Part shown: in pieces, positions 38,301 through 51,230 of the stretch
Position numbering within the stretch: the first letter of the stretch is position 1
How the letters are laid out: every line of letters starts with the position of its first letter
Source: Rhinopomastus cyanomelas
Taxonomy: Eukaryota; Chordata; Aves; Bucerotiformes; Rhinopomastidae
Assembly (NCBI GenBank): GCA_013400115.1
Contig: VXBP01004383.1
Location: forward strand, 125,293-189,292
Direction: 5' to 3'
DNA: 64,000 nucleotides
Program-made: the position numbers and the translations under genes
The notes under the pieces: generated by a model
Database searches by the model: none
Told to the model about the DNA's origin: nothing
Seen by the model: only the letters and a program-made list of their open reading frames with translations

Positions 38301-41300
38301 TTTCAAATGATAGTCAAACACCAGGGGAATCACTGCACTGAAAGTCCTGTCACTATTCTGTAATCTGCTGAACCGAACGTACGCCTGACTAAAGTACTGG
38401 CATAGATGGTAAAATGCCACTAGTCTGTGGAGACACTGGCCACAAAGGAGGCGAAAGGGTAGGCTGATGTAGGCAAAGGCACTTGAAAGACATGATTTGG
38501 GTAGAAAACAAGCAGCCCTTTCTCTGATGTAATTTTATCCTATGCTGTCTTGGTCACTGATATGCCTTGTGTCTTCATCAACCTTTCTCAAACCTGTGGT
38601 GCAGCTCTGGTCCCACCTGTGTCTCATCCCACTGACTTCTTCAGCAAGAGGTTACTGCCACACAGCAGAGGGAACAGGTATAGTTCTTCATGCCTTTCTC
38701 TGCTTGTGGAAGATTCTATCTAATTCCCTTGGGGATGCTTCATATAAGACTTAAAATTATTTCATTTCCTTGCAGCAGTTTTTCTGCAGTGTGAGGAAGG
38801 GGAGCTGATGTCTCTTCCACTCAAGGCTGAATGAGAAGAGAGGAGTCTTCCCTGGACTATGTCACCTATTTGGCTGGCTTCTCTCCTGCCCATGCCTTTG
38901 GGGTAGAATTATTTTGGGACAACATCTTTCTGCAAATGGGAGTAGTTTTTCTGTGTCTTTGCACTGGGCCTACCCATGGTATTGCCTCATGGCTTATGTC
39001 TGATCTTGAAAGAGATGTAAAAATTGGTGGGAGTAGTCCTTTACTTGAGGTGCTCCTGCCTTTGTAGGGGATCTCATTAACCTGCATGGCAATGCAGCCT
39101 GTTTCACCAGAACAAAGCCCAGCTGTTGTATAATACGTGTCAGAGTACTTTCTCCATATCTGCATCTCCACACTTGGTTTGGGGTCCCCGCTGAGCCATT
39201 CTGCTGCCTGGAGGCACCTTGTGGTGAGGTTAGTGAGCTCCTGCTTCAGACCTGCAGCCTCAAGGCTCACAGAAAAGCAAAAAGCACGGAGAGGAAGGCC
39301 ATGACTTTATTCAGCACCCGCTGGCACAAACGCTCTTACGGCAACACTCAGCAGCCATATGCCTGCTCCACTGCATCCGTTTAAGGCAGAAAAGAAAAGC
39401 AGTGTCATTACTGCAAAGACAAATCTGGGTAGACAGAATGTAAGTACGAAATTCAGATACGGGCGAGTGTCTTCACTTGCCTGTCTCAGTCTCTTACCTG
39501 TGGACTGTTGATTGAGCAACAACAAAGCAGAATTGCCGTCAGCACAGGAGCCCTTTGAAAAATTAGCATCTTCATTTTTCTTGCTGCGGGCTGTTTATCT
39601 CATCTTGGCTCCTGCTCGAATTCAAGTGACAAACTTGTGGGGTACATTCTGAAGCCCGCGAGCTGTCAGCGTTTTGCTTTTGTTTGACCAGTGTGGTGCC
39701 CAAACTTCCCTGCGTACACGTGCTATTTTTCCCTCATCAGCCACTTCTCCCTGCAGCTTGGAACCTTCTCAAACAGCTGTGATTATACATTCATAACTGC
39801 AAAGTCAAACGGAAAGTCTAGAGCATATGGCAGTGATCACAATAGGGTGTAATAGCGGCAATGCCGTTTACTGTACACAATCAATTTAGCACACCAATAA
39901 ATGCACGCGCATACAAACCTCCGACAAGCGTACTGCTCTCCTCTACGAAGCTTTTCATTCACATTCTGGTGTCATTGTTTTGGCATAAATTCTCTTGTCA
40001 CAAAGATATTGCTTTTTATTTGATTCAGTCTTATTGCATCATTAAAATACTGGTATCTTTTATGTTTGGCAAACATTTGTGGACACACCATTAACCGACA
40101 TAAAGCACAGTGCGGTAACAAATGCCTCTTTTATGACTGCTGTCAGACTATATATTCTCTAATGGTCTAACATTATCAGCAATCTAAGCTGAAATTGTCA
40201 CAACTAAAACCCTGTGTAATGCAAGACACATATATAATCTCCAGGAGTCGATGTATTGAAACATTAGAATTAAAGGTTCAGGCAATCAATTCAGCAAAAT
40301 ACGTACTTCTGCAGAATTTTTCATTCAAGCAGACAAAAGTAAAAGGAAGGAAGAAGCAAGTTATAATCAAAAATACTGCCCATACCCAAAGAAGATGTAG
40401 TTTCTCTGGACATTTATGTACTGTCAGCAGGAGGAAGAAAAAACAATGTGGGCTAGAGAAGAATAAAAAGGGATTTGATAAAGGTGCTCTGTTTATGTGT
40501 TTATCACTTTTATTGCAAATGCTGTTTGATCAATGAAATTGTTCAATTACCTGTGTGTAAGATTGATTTGTGTTGTTCACTGACAGTTTTTATTTGGCCT
40601 GAGAATTTTACTGTGTGTCTATAGGAGCAGAAGAATTTAAGACAGGGATGATAAATTGCTAACAACATATGGTTCATTCCAAGTTGTGTGAAAATACTCT
40701 CTGTGCTGCCGGTGAATGCAGCTAATGAAAGTATATCAGGGACACTAGATCTAGATAGTGATAAAAGTCCAAGGTGTTTTGTTGTGCATGGCATGGTCAG
40801 CAGCTGTTCGCCACAAACACATACAAGGGACGGATTTGCCTTTTGCATGATGACCATTCAAAAGGGTTTTTTCATCCGCTGTGTAAACCCCAGGAGTTAA
40901 CTTTTCTCTTTCGGATGGCTTCTCCTCTGAAGGTGATGACAGGATCAATTTCATTGGCTTAGAATGACAATATTAATCAAAACGATTTGTCAAGATACAT
41001 AATGGCAACGTACATTGGAGAAGCATCTTTGCAGAATGCGTTTCTTATTATGAATCCCCCTTTCATTGTGGTCTTTGACAGCAACAGTTTAGAGGCTAAA
41101 GGGAGTTCTAAAGTCTCAGCGCCACAGACAATGTTGAGTAAAGAGAAGCAGGGAGGAAGAAAAGCAAACAAGTTTGAAAGAAAATGTCCAGACTCTCAAA
41201 TGCCTTCGTACTCAAACAGCAAAGAAATGGTGATTTAGTGAGTTTCTAAAGTATGCCGTTTACTCGCCATCAAAAGAGTTGGTGCTTTTTTTTAAACTTT

Positions 41301-42485
41301 CTTTTCGAAACTAAAAAGGTAGAAGGCACACAAAAGTCTGCTACCTAAGATGGTTTTGAAATACAAAGGTCCTGTGTTTAGTTTACTTTTCGGATTAGAT
41401 GTGTCAGTTCCAACAACCCCAACTAACCTACGCTCTTGCCTGTGCTCTGTGCATCTTGTCCTTTTCACAGAGATTATACCTCATCTAGCAGGCTCTTCTT
41501 TAACATTTTTGTTCCCACTGCTTCCACAGATTTTCCCCAAACCATTCACTACTTTTGAAGCTCTACATTCTTTGTCATTTGTTTATTGTCTTCTAATGCA
41601 AGTATTGGAGTTGTTTAAGGAATGCTAATCAAACTTATTTACCCTTCTCCCTTTGGAAATGAACTGGAAACATTTTCCACCGATTCAAAGAAAAATAAGT
41701 GGCATGGAGCTGATTTATCTTATTCACATTGTAATTTGCTAGCCATCCTCGTTTGCTTGCCTGCTTCCATTTTGTAAGGCTCTATGACAGAGGTTAAGTA
41801 GTTTTTTTTCTTTGCATATTTTTGTCTGATTAACCTAATAAGTTAAAAATCTGTACTGTTGTGGTTTACTATTCCACGCCTTCTTTTGAGCTCTTGGGTC
41901 TTTTCAGTGATTTATACAACTGTTATGGCTCTTCCTGTTCCATAATAATTTTACTTGGAAATAAGTTTTATTGAAAAATAGGAGAGGAACATTTTTTGTA
42001 ACAGTACCCTTCAGCTGAAGTCTCTGGAGATGCACTGATTTTGTCTGACCTTAGAACTTACAGTAACCTAGAAAGCTATCTGCCGGATGATCCATCATGG
42101 TCTAATGAGCGAATTCTTTTTGAGTTGCACCAAAAATAAAAGCTTAACTGATTGCCATTTCTGCAGAGAAGCTACCAGCCCAGCATTCAATATCTCCTAA
42201 ACTGCACACGTACCAACTGCATTTACGTAAACTCTCTCGAATTCATTGGCTAATACCTGTTTGAGTAAGAACTGCTTACCCAAGAAAATATTTTCAGGCT
42301 CAAGCCTTGCCTCAATACTCTCCACTTTAACCAGGCAATTATCTCACCCTCCTGAGCAGATTACAAATTATGCAAAGTTATAAACAAGGTTGTAAGGGCA
42401 AGAGGAAAACAGAGGTAATGTGTGAAATATGCATCGTGCTATTAGAATCCTTAAAAGCAACACGACTTAGAGTTTGGATAGGCAT

Positions 42486-42520
42486 AGTATTAATGTGAAG
42501 ACACAGTATTAATGTGAAGA
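42486..42520 (+). repeat. Two-copy direct repeat, 19-base period
   Basis: AGTATTAATGTGAAGA occurs at 42486-42501 and again at 42505-42520, separated by CAC. It is a small local duplication with no other element attached. Confidence 0.9.
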
Positions 42521-42962
42521 TCCTTTGCTAGCTCAAAGGTGAAAAATGGAAAGAGACGATAAGTGGGAAAGGAACAGAAGCACTCAGTGTGCTACCTTTT
42601 AACCTGCTCAAGAGTTTTTGTAACTTCAAAACCATTAAAAATACAATATGTAAATACAAAAGTTCATTAATATAGAAAAAATGTCTTTCATTTTCCACAA
42701 GTTCCTTTTTGCACTGTTTTTTAAAAGGTTGTGATTTATTCAGTGTAAAATTGGACAAGGTGAATTATGGAAAGCAAATTAAATTAACAAATGGATTTTT
42801 AAGGTTTTAGAATGTGGCGTTGCAAAAGTTTTTTTGATTCTTTTGTATAATTTTGTTGGAAGTACTGCTGAAGGAAAATGGAGTCTTTCTGCTAATCAAT
42901 GGACTTCTTAAATTTGATACAAAGACAGAAACATCTCTGAGAACAGTACTGGTGGCTGACCT

Positions 42963-42979
42963 GAGAGAGAGAGAGAGAA
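42963..42979 (+). repeat. (GA)n microsatellite
   Basis: Eight GA units running into AAAGAGGGG. Short and probably polymorphic between individuals; no other significance seen. Confidence 0.85.
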
Positions 42980-45900
42980 AGAGGGGTTTGTGAAAAGCTG
43001 CTGCTGAGGAGAGGTTCTGTTGCAAGTACACTTGGACCTCATCATCAGGCAGGTGAGTGGGGTGGTACTGTCTTTCTTTTGGAAACAAATGGTGTCATTT
43101 CTTGACAAACTGAAACTTTAGCTAGAGTCACCTAAAGGTGGATTTGAGAAGCGAGCAAGTAGGTTTGAGATGTGAGTATTGGGTTTTTTCCCCCGATTTA
43201 CTAATCCATCACATTCAACATAAACAGCTTTTGTGGCAACAGAAGCTCGCTGTGGTGATTCCAAGAAGGGGTGAAAATGATCTTCTTGTGTTGGTCTCAT
43301 ATGGTCTAAGACCAAAGTACTGTTCATAAATGTTTAGAACTAAATATTTTCAGTTTCTCCAGAACACTTTTTGCAATCCTCTCGCATGCGCAGTGTTGCA
43401 TCGATAAATCTTGCAGCACACATCGACATCTTGGCATCTCTTTTAAACAGAGATTTTGCAAAGCTCTGGGTTCTTAATGCTTGTGTTCAGGTGTAGGCAA
43501 GTAACCTTGCTAGTTAATACAACATGGGATGATTTCACTTCTTGGTGCAGTTTTTCTGTGACTATTTCTGTGTGAAGAGTTTTCTAATGCAGGAGAACCT
43601 ACAAATACTTTAGTGAAATTCTACTTTATTTATACACATGTCATTGCATTGTCTATCTAAAAATTGACCACCACCTTGTTTATTTGATATACAAAATTAA
43701 TCACACTATTTGGTATGTATACCTGATCCTCTCAGCGGCACAGTACTATTACTTTTTATTTTTGTCACAAAACCCATTTAAAAAAATTCTAAAAATTCCA
43801 TAGAACAATTATTTTTCTGAAAATTCTTTTAAACAGATTCTTTTCTTGAGTTATGTGTCACTAGAGACATGAAAACAAGAAGAAACCCAGCATGACTAGT
43901 TAAAAAAACTATTTTTAAGGGTTTTTTTGTGTTTCTCACAAACCTGCAAGATTTTGAGGTACTATGGCTTGAAAGTGGTTCGCCCAGCCCTCTGCACTGA
44001 AACAAAACATTAAAACAGAGAGGTTATTCAGACTTATTTTGTCTGGAAGACGTTGTAAGCCTTAAAACTACTAGATTTCTGCTGTATAGAAAAGAAGGAT
44101 GTGGGTAAGAGTGTCTGTTCTGCAGATGTTTTTCATTTGGGCTTCTCTACCATTGGCTGCAAGGGTTTTTGAGAGACACGGAGTATTAGAACAGCTAGAT
44201 CATTAGCTGCTAAAGGCACATTTTTTTTCTTTTTTGGTGTGTTTTATATCATCTAGTTACTTACTGTATATTTTACAGGCTGCGTTACTGACAAGTAGAA
44301 ACCTTTAGGTCTTGTTTGTTTGTTTTTAAAGCTAAATAGGAGCCTGATTTATGGATACCTCTTTATTCCGCAGGGGTTCAGCATACAGGGCCACAACATG
44401 TATCTTAATTATGTGAGTACAAAATGGTAGGAGAAGGTCTGTGAGATCAGGAGTGAAGATGGTATAGTATGTGTTAGCATTTACAATAAGAAAATCTGGT
44501 TAAATTATTTAACTGGTTATATGATAGAAGGCGCTGCATTTCATAAAGGGGTTGAGAAGAAGAGAGTCCAATTGCGGTACTGGCAAGCATTTGTCCTGTG
44601 ATATTCGTGTACGTTCATTACCTGTGGCTTTAGAAAATCCTTTTTAGAGGCTCATTATCACTTACTTTAAAAAGCAGAGACTACTATAAACGAATATCTT
44701 ACCAAACCTTGGTAAAATATTTGAGGTTAGACAGTACATTGTGAAGTGTACCTTTAAATTATTCTGAAGTTTAGTATCATATATAATTTATTCTCACTAC
44801 AATTACATTTTGATGGCTTATGTTTCTTCAGCTGTCTTATTCCAAAATATGTATTGGCTTGACTGGGATTTTAAAATATGTTCTTTCTTGTATTGCTCTT
44901 CTGTATTGTCACATTGCTGTATTCAATGGACTGCTTGTTCTGCTTCTATGTAGGTAAAATACTCTGGTTGTTTGAAGGATTATATTTCATACAATTAAGA
45001 CAGAAAATGCTAAAATAAACCAGCTTATTTCTTTTAGACCCGTAGTTGCTCTTAAAAGCATGATGTGTCTTAAGGACTGTGATTTCCTCCGAAATGGTAC
45101 ATGATTAAGTTTCTCACTACTATCTATGTGCTTGTAATGTGAGTTTTCTTCTGTGTCTGTAAGATTACCCTTTTACCCAAATATTTGCTGTAATTTTGCT
45201 GAGAAATTTTACTTTTTACTGGAAGTTTGTGCAGAACTATCGCACAGTAGAATTAAAAAAGCTAATTAACTATTGATATCACTGTGCTGTGGTGATCTGG
45301 CATTCTGACACTCCAGTTTGAGAAAAGACTATACTTGTTTTCCATTTTTAGAAACACCCGTAGATTACTGTGACAAAGAGCACTCAGCTGGAAAATGGCA
45401 AATAATTGTCACATCAACCTAATTTTTCCTGAAGGAGAAAAACAAGATTCTGTCCCCCACCTCCAACTAACCTTTCAACAATCTAAAAGTCTCTGCAATG
45501 AAGATGACCCTCTGTCAAATGTTGAACCGGAGTATTGGGTTTCTATCCATCTATGCAAACTTTGCTTATGTAAAAAGAATTTAGGTGCCACATCTTCACC
45601 CATCCTGTAAATGAAAGTTTTTCATGTTGATTACATATTAAGGCTTGTGAAGGGAGAAAGATTCTAACTTGAAGAATGCCATTTATTAAATAAAAATCCA
45701 TAAAGTGATGACCAATTTTTCTATTTTCCACCTGAAATGAAGAATTAAACATTAAAAATGAAACCTGTTTTTTTGTTAGCAAGAGAGATAATACTTTGAG
45801 TTTGTAAACTTATAGAATAAAGACAAGGATGATGACAATAATCTTTACTACATTCCTATAGTATGAATGTGATGAAAATTGTTGAAATAACTTTTTATGA

Positions 45901-46308
45901 ACAAACTCTGTTCATTTGATTTTACTATTCCTATTTATGCAGTGATCTGAGATTTTGCTCTTATATTTCTTAAAAATTTATTAAGAGTGCACCATGTCCA
46001 TCTCTGAATAAAATGCCTCCTAATAATAGGATACTAGATCTGAAAAAAAAACAAACCTCTTTCAAATACAATGTGAGTTTGGAATTGAATTATAATAGCT
46101 TCATGGCTGTGATAAATTAAAAATATTCCATGAGCCATATTTTAGTAGCTAATATGAAGAGTCACTCCCAGAGTATTGCTTACTAAGAATTAATCTACTG
46201 AACTGCTTATATGCCTGTCTTGCTTCAGAGTCAGCACCCAGGGATTGAAAGAATCAGTGAGGGTCCATGAACCCAGGTGCGTACAACACCTGAGAGAGCT
46301 GTAACTCT

Positions 46309-46378
46309 GATAAATTAAGAATTAATGTATCACAATTTAAGAATTACCATAATTAAGAAATACCATAAATTAAGAATT
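46309..46378 (+). repeat. A/T-rich imperfect minisatellite
   Basis: A unit close to ACCATAAATTAAGAATT is repeated about four times with small indels (for example ACCATAATTAAGAAAT and ACCATAAATTAAGAATT). Unit length is about 15-18 bases. No similar array occurs elsewhere in the window. Confidence 0.75.
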
Positions 46379-49300
46379 CAGTCTCTTAACATTTTAAAAG
46401 ACACTGACCACTTTGATCTTTAACATAACTTCTTTATGTTTATTGTCCATTCTATTTCTTTTACTCTTTTCAATTTTAACAGTTTATGGGGTTTTGCTTT
46501 ACTGTTTCTTTCATATTTACAGGTGTGATAACGTGGTCAACAATGTTATCAAGAGAAGCAGAAGTGTCATATTTCAAAAGCATGACCAGAATTTCCCCAA
46601 CTGAGGTGCCTTATTCTGGGCACCTAAAATAATAGTTTGAGAGACAATGTCTGTGGTCTACAAAAGGGCCATTTTAATCACTAGTCACAGATCTGATGAA
46701 AGACATTAAGCAAAGTCAACAAGAGAAAGCTCAAAAAGTTTGGCCACTTAGCTGCATCACTCCTAGTCAACGATATCATAAAAAGCCATCTGGGAGGCAG
46801 TGGGAATTACAAATGCATCTTATGGGGCCATTAAATCTTGATAATCTGTCTCTCCTCTTTTGTGAATGGGAAGATTTAAATGAGCAAAAAAGGCACATAA
46901 TGCACTGTTATGCAAAGGACTGGGGAAAACGTTCTTGTGACAATACTCGATGGACTTTTTTAATTATTCAGGTGGAAGTAAAGTGTATCTGTGTGGAGCT
47001 AGCTGGATGATTTGTACTTTCATCTGAAATCTGACCTTTCTGCAAAACTTCTTGTGATAAATTGAATGGCTAAAGAGGTTATGAACACCCCGGGGGTTAC
47101 AGAGAAGTGGCAGAAACAAGGTGGTTATACACAAGGCAATAGCAGAGGTGCTTTAGGAGTATGATCTCGAGAATATCTGAGATGCAAGTTTTGGGTCAAG
47201 AGTTGCCTGAAAGATAAGTTTGTATCTATGGGCAAATCAACCAATTTCTGCAACTGTTTCTGTTCTGCAACTTCAGAACCACGCTGACAGAATGCTTTTA
47301 TCACAGCAAACCACAGATCTGCTAATCTCTCACATCAAAGGCAGGCAACAGTACGGCTATAAATGGCAAAGCATTTTAGTTTAGGTTTATTTTCTAATCT
47401 GAATATGAGATTAGAGTACTCAAAGCTCAAATTTACTTTATTGTTACCTTTTTACCCTGCACCCTGGTGCAGGGCTGTTTGTGCTTTAATAAAACAACTC
47501 ATTTAACTCTGTGTCATTTATACCAATGAGGAATATTATTCATGAAAGTACAGAGAGTTTTACATGAGGTAATGAAAAGTGCCCCACATTGTCCTTAGCC
47601 TTCATTTGTGCATACAAGGGTGACTCAGTGGCACCTCACAACAATCGCTGAGCAGCTGAACATTCCTGTGATACCTTCAGCTGCTTCAGCCAGGTTGCTA
47701 CGGGGTTTTATTTTAGAGTTTGGCTTGATTTTACCCTTGATGTGAATCAACAGACAAATGACAGTGAACTAACAGTCCTGTTAAAGAATACATGTTCATC
47801 AGAGTCATTCTGGCAAACAAATTGTGGCAAGTCTATTAATCGCGTCAGGTTTATGCTCCTTTCTTGCTCCCTTCCCCCGATCTAGTTCTCACACGCTGTG
47901 TTTGCCCTGGAACTAAGGACAACTGTTTGCCCAGGACACTAGAACTAAGACAGACAGACAAATACAGAACTAATTTATTATTTAAGTAATTAACCTGCAC
48001 CACGCAACCTGTATGGCTTGTGGTCAGTAAACCTGACTATTACATACCAGTAAATGAGGAGCGGGCCATTTTTTCCACTAATTTAATTCAAAAACCAAAA
48101 CAATTACAATTGTTCTTATACCTGAGCTTGTTTAGAAGTGACATGCTAAGTCGTAGCCTCAGTGTGCATGCCTCCTGTCCATATGAGGAAGTTGTAATCT
48201 TATTTTACGCTCAAAAACCTACCCCACTATGTAACCACATCATTTCACACGTGTGAACAGAGTTCTCACAGAACCTCACCGTTTGTGCACACAGAAGCAT
48301 TTGCGGGGAACTGCACGCTCACTTTGCAGTCCGCACTCGCTTTTTAAAATTAGCTCTGTGAAATAAGATTGTTTCCAGATCTGTACGTTTTTCTTTTTCA
48401 TGAGAACACTGTGACCAAAGTCAGAAAATAAATATGCGGCTTTTGCTGTGTGTCTTCACATTTTTCCGTTTTGCTGTGAAAACAAAACAAGAAAGTCTCA
48501 AGTAGAAACGCTGGGAGAAACCCCACATGGACAGCCATCTGTTTTCTCGCTAGCTGTTTTTTTCGGAGCAGTTAGGGTGGCTTCTTTAGCTTTTAACAAT
48601 TGCCAGGCTCAGGTCTTCCGCCCCGAGGAGCTGCACACCTTGCAGACAGATGTGCGTACACAAGAACCAGAAGGACTCTCCGTCCATCCCTCCCTCCCTT
48701 CCCCACATTTCCTCACATCCCAGCGCACAAGTGTTTACAAGGGGAAGCCTTGTACGACTTTTTAACTTTGCCCCATTAGGGACAGCGCCTGAGCTATTGG
48801 TGCAGCGCAGCAGCAAAAAGCAATTTCGCCAGGCAGTGATCTTGTGAACTGTGGAAATGAACCTCCTGATCAGTGGCCCAAGCATTAATAATTCAGCGGC
48901 TGTAGGACTGCAAGCAGCAGAGCTTATTTCTTCTCTTGCTTCACTTGTGAGCTCCTATAGGGCGTTGGTAAGTATGCAAGAGCGGACAATAAACTGAACA
49001 CTGCGCGACTGCTGTTTGACCTCCGTGTGTTTTGGCACGTCTGGAGGTCTAATTCACATCGGTGGGGGTCACGCACACGTCCTGTCTCAATTCTGGCTCC
49101 CTTAGGTTAAATGGTAACTTTTGCGAAGTATTTAAATGGAAAAAAGGGTCCAAGCCTGTAAGTAACACCCATTTCAGAGCAACACCGGTTATCTGTGTCA
49201 ACATTTATAGCACAGATCTACTGCAGAGGTTTTCTCCTGCTGTCTTAAGTGGATGTTGGCTCTGATGTAAGTGGTGATAGATGTGGGAGCTTCAGCAAAG

Positions 49301-50520
49301 GAGCACAAGAGCAGTACCAGCGGGTGCCAGTGCACTTGATGGATTAAGCACAACTATGCAGCACTTGGATATTTTCTATTGTAAGAACCCTGCAAGGAGC
49401 AGGGGGAACAGCAGACTGACAACATAGGATAAAGAATAATGTCAATATGGTTCTTACCGGTTCAATATTACACAAAGGACTGATTATTTTTTCATCAGAG
49501 ATACTTTTAATACATAAAACACTTTGAATGCCTAAGTATTAAGATATTAATATGCAAAAATATGTATTACTCATTCTAGCAATGATAGAATATTGTTCAC
49601 ATATATATTGTTAACAAAACATGGGGTTTTTTTCCTGAGATGTGAACATGTATTTCCTTCCAAAATTTAGCTAGATCTACAGTTGGACTCATGCTTTGAG
49701 TTAATGTTTTTTACATTATGCATATAAACACTTTTGTATGGGAAAAAACCCCACAGTCCAGCAACCTTATTATGTTTTTCACTTTATTTTGAGGAGGCTT
49801 TAGGTACAAGCTAGTGACCATAGGAATAGCAAAGGACCTGAGTCTCACTCCTGCTCAAAGTTTTTTTTCATGCTGTTCAAGCATTAAATTAGCTTAATGT
49901 GCCTCAAAGTCTGAAGAAACAAAATTGTTTGCAATGTAAGAATTATGAAAATGTTTCTAAGGCAGACTTTGGTTTAAGGGAGTCTGGCTGTGGTATTCAG
50001 ATCCAAACTTCCTTAGATTTCTGTAGCTGGGGCTTGTCTCTATCAAAAACTTTACCAATACAGTCAGCTGTGAGACGGTTGAGTAGAAGTTAGTGGCTGA
50101 ATAAAAGTTTGAAAGCCAACGCAGATGACTTAAATCACTTTATTTATTCAAAGCTACACAAAGTAATGAACTAGCATTACAAAACACCTGATGAATAAAA
50201 ATTTATTGGAGCACACTGCTGCCACTTGAAACAGTGCAAATCTCGCCTGCAAAATTAGTTACACATTTATTCACTTCTTACAGAGCATTTATAATGTTAT
50301 TTTGTTTACACTTGTTGTTTTAAAAGCAACAGATCTGTAAGCTAAGTCAGTTGCCAGGACCAGTTCAATACTATTTTATTCGTCATCTTAAGGTAGGAAA
50401 TATGGTGCCTACAGAACATAGCTTGTGCCCTCAACAAAGTATTAAAAATGGGTCATAGAATATAACAGTTGGGGTGGCAGGTGAAATTAGAGGTTAGGGA
50501 AATTAGGAATTTCAAGTAAA

Positions 50521-50667
50521 TCACAGAATCTTAGAATCATTAGGGATTGGAAGGGACCTCAAAAGATCATCTAGTCCAATCCCCCTGCCACAGCAGGATC
50601 ACATACACCAAGTCATACAGGAACACATCCAGGTGGGTCTTAAACATCTCCAGTGAAGGAGACTCCA
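50521..50667 (-). mobile_element. CR1 retrotransposon, 5'-truncated 3' end, antisense
   Basis: TCACAGAATCTTAGAATCAT, GGATTGGAAGGGACCTC, CCCCTGCCACAGCAGGATC and CATCTCCAGTGAAGGAGAC. It is close to consensus. It is the first of three CR1 copies in alternating orientation within 710 bases. Confidence 0.95.
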
Positions 50668-50744
50668 AGTACCAGGAAAGTTTGATCCAAAACTTAAAAA
50701 GGACGGTGCAAATTTTATTTTAAATAGTAAGTAATTAAGATTTT

Positions 50745-50831
50745 GTCCTGCTCCGGCAGGGGTGTTAGACTCGATGATCTCTTGGGTCCCTTCCAACACC
50801 TAACATCCTATGATCCTAAGATCCTATGATT
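50745..50831 (+). mobile_element. CR1 retrotransposon, short 3' end of a second subfamily
   Basis: GTCCTGCTCCGGCAGGGGTG, TTAGACTCGATGATCTC, GGGTCCCTTCCAACACC, then a tail of ATCCTATGATCCTAAG-type units ending at 50831. The tail differs from the common type (CCTATGATCC rather than TCTATGATTC). Confidence 0.93.
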
Positions 50832-50850
50832 AGCAGTGAAATAATGTCTA

Positions 50851-51230
50851 GAACCGTAGAGCAGCTCATGTTGGAAGAGACCTTGAAAGGTCCCCTTTTC
50901 ATGGGAAATGAAACCTTACTGAGACTGTTTAACACCCTGTCCGATCAGATCTTGAAACCCTCCAATGACAGGGACTCTAATTTGTCCCTGAGGAGGTTGT
51001 TGTAGTGATTGACTGTTCTCACTGCGTAACAATTACTTATCTATCTTATCTCTACAGGTGCAACTTGTACCTGTTGCTCCTTGTCTTCTCGTGACTCCTC
51101 ACGTTGCTCCTTTCCTCACGTGACTCGTGAGGAAACACACTCTCTCCGATTTGTAGTTGCCCTTCAAGTACTGGAATACTGTGATGAGCTCCCCTTGAAC
51201 CTTCTCCACAGTGAACAGATCTAGCTCTGG
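50851..51230 (-). mobile_element. CR1 retrotransposon, ~380 bases, old, antisense
   Basis: It opens with GAACCGTAGAGCAGCTCATG and TTGGAAGAGACCTTGAAAGG. Further blocks with the CR1 3' layout follow: CAATGACAGGGACTCTAA, GTTGCTCCTTGTCTTCTCG, CTCCCCTTGAACCTTCTCC, GTGAACAGATCTAGCTCTGG. The last is the usual 'actgaacagtcccagctctc' site. Divergence is high, including a local duplication around CTCACGT(GA)CT (51108-51130), so this is an older subfamily than its two neighbours. Confidence 0.78.

Larger units (their letters stand above)
35321..50520. other. 15.2 kb CR1-free intergenic block, candidate regulatory DNA
   Basis: No transposon of any class was recognised in this block. Stretches that look like conserved non-coding DNA are 36830-37040 (TCF-like CATCAAAGG at 36944-36952), 39780-40000, 40950-41230, 42060-42400 and 47780-47870. 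Simple repeats are a GA tract (42963-42979), a 19-base duplication (42486-42520) and an A/T-rich minisatellite (46309-46378). Frames up to 134 codons (for example 36727-37125 + and 38866-39270 -) have no recognised homology, signal peptide or domain and are probably accidental in AT-rich DNA. Confidence 0.45.

Noticed and set aside
38866..39270. 134-codon open frame on the - strand in the middle of the CR1-free block
   Set aside because: No recognised domain, no splice context, no signal peptide and no conserved motif. Overlapping frames of similar size occur on the + strand nearby, so chance is more likely.
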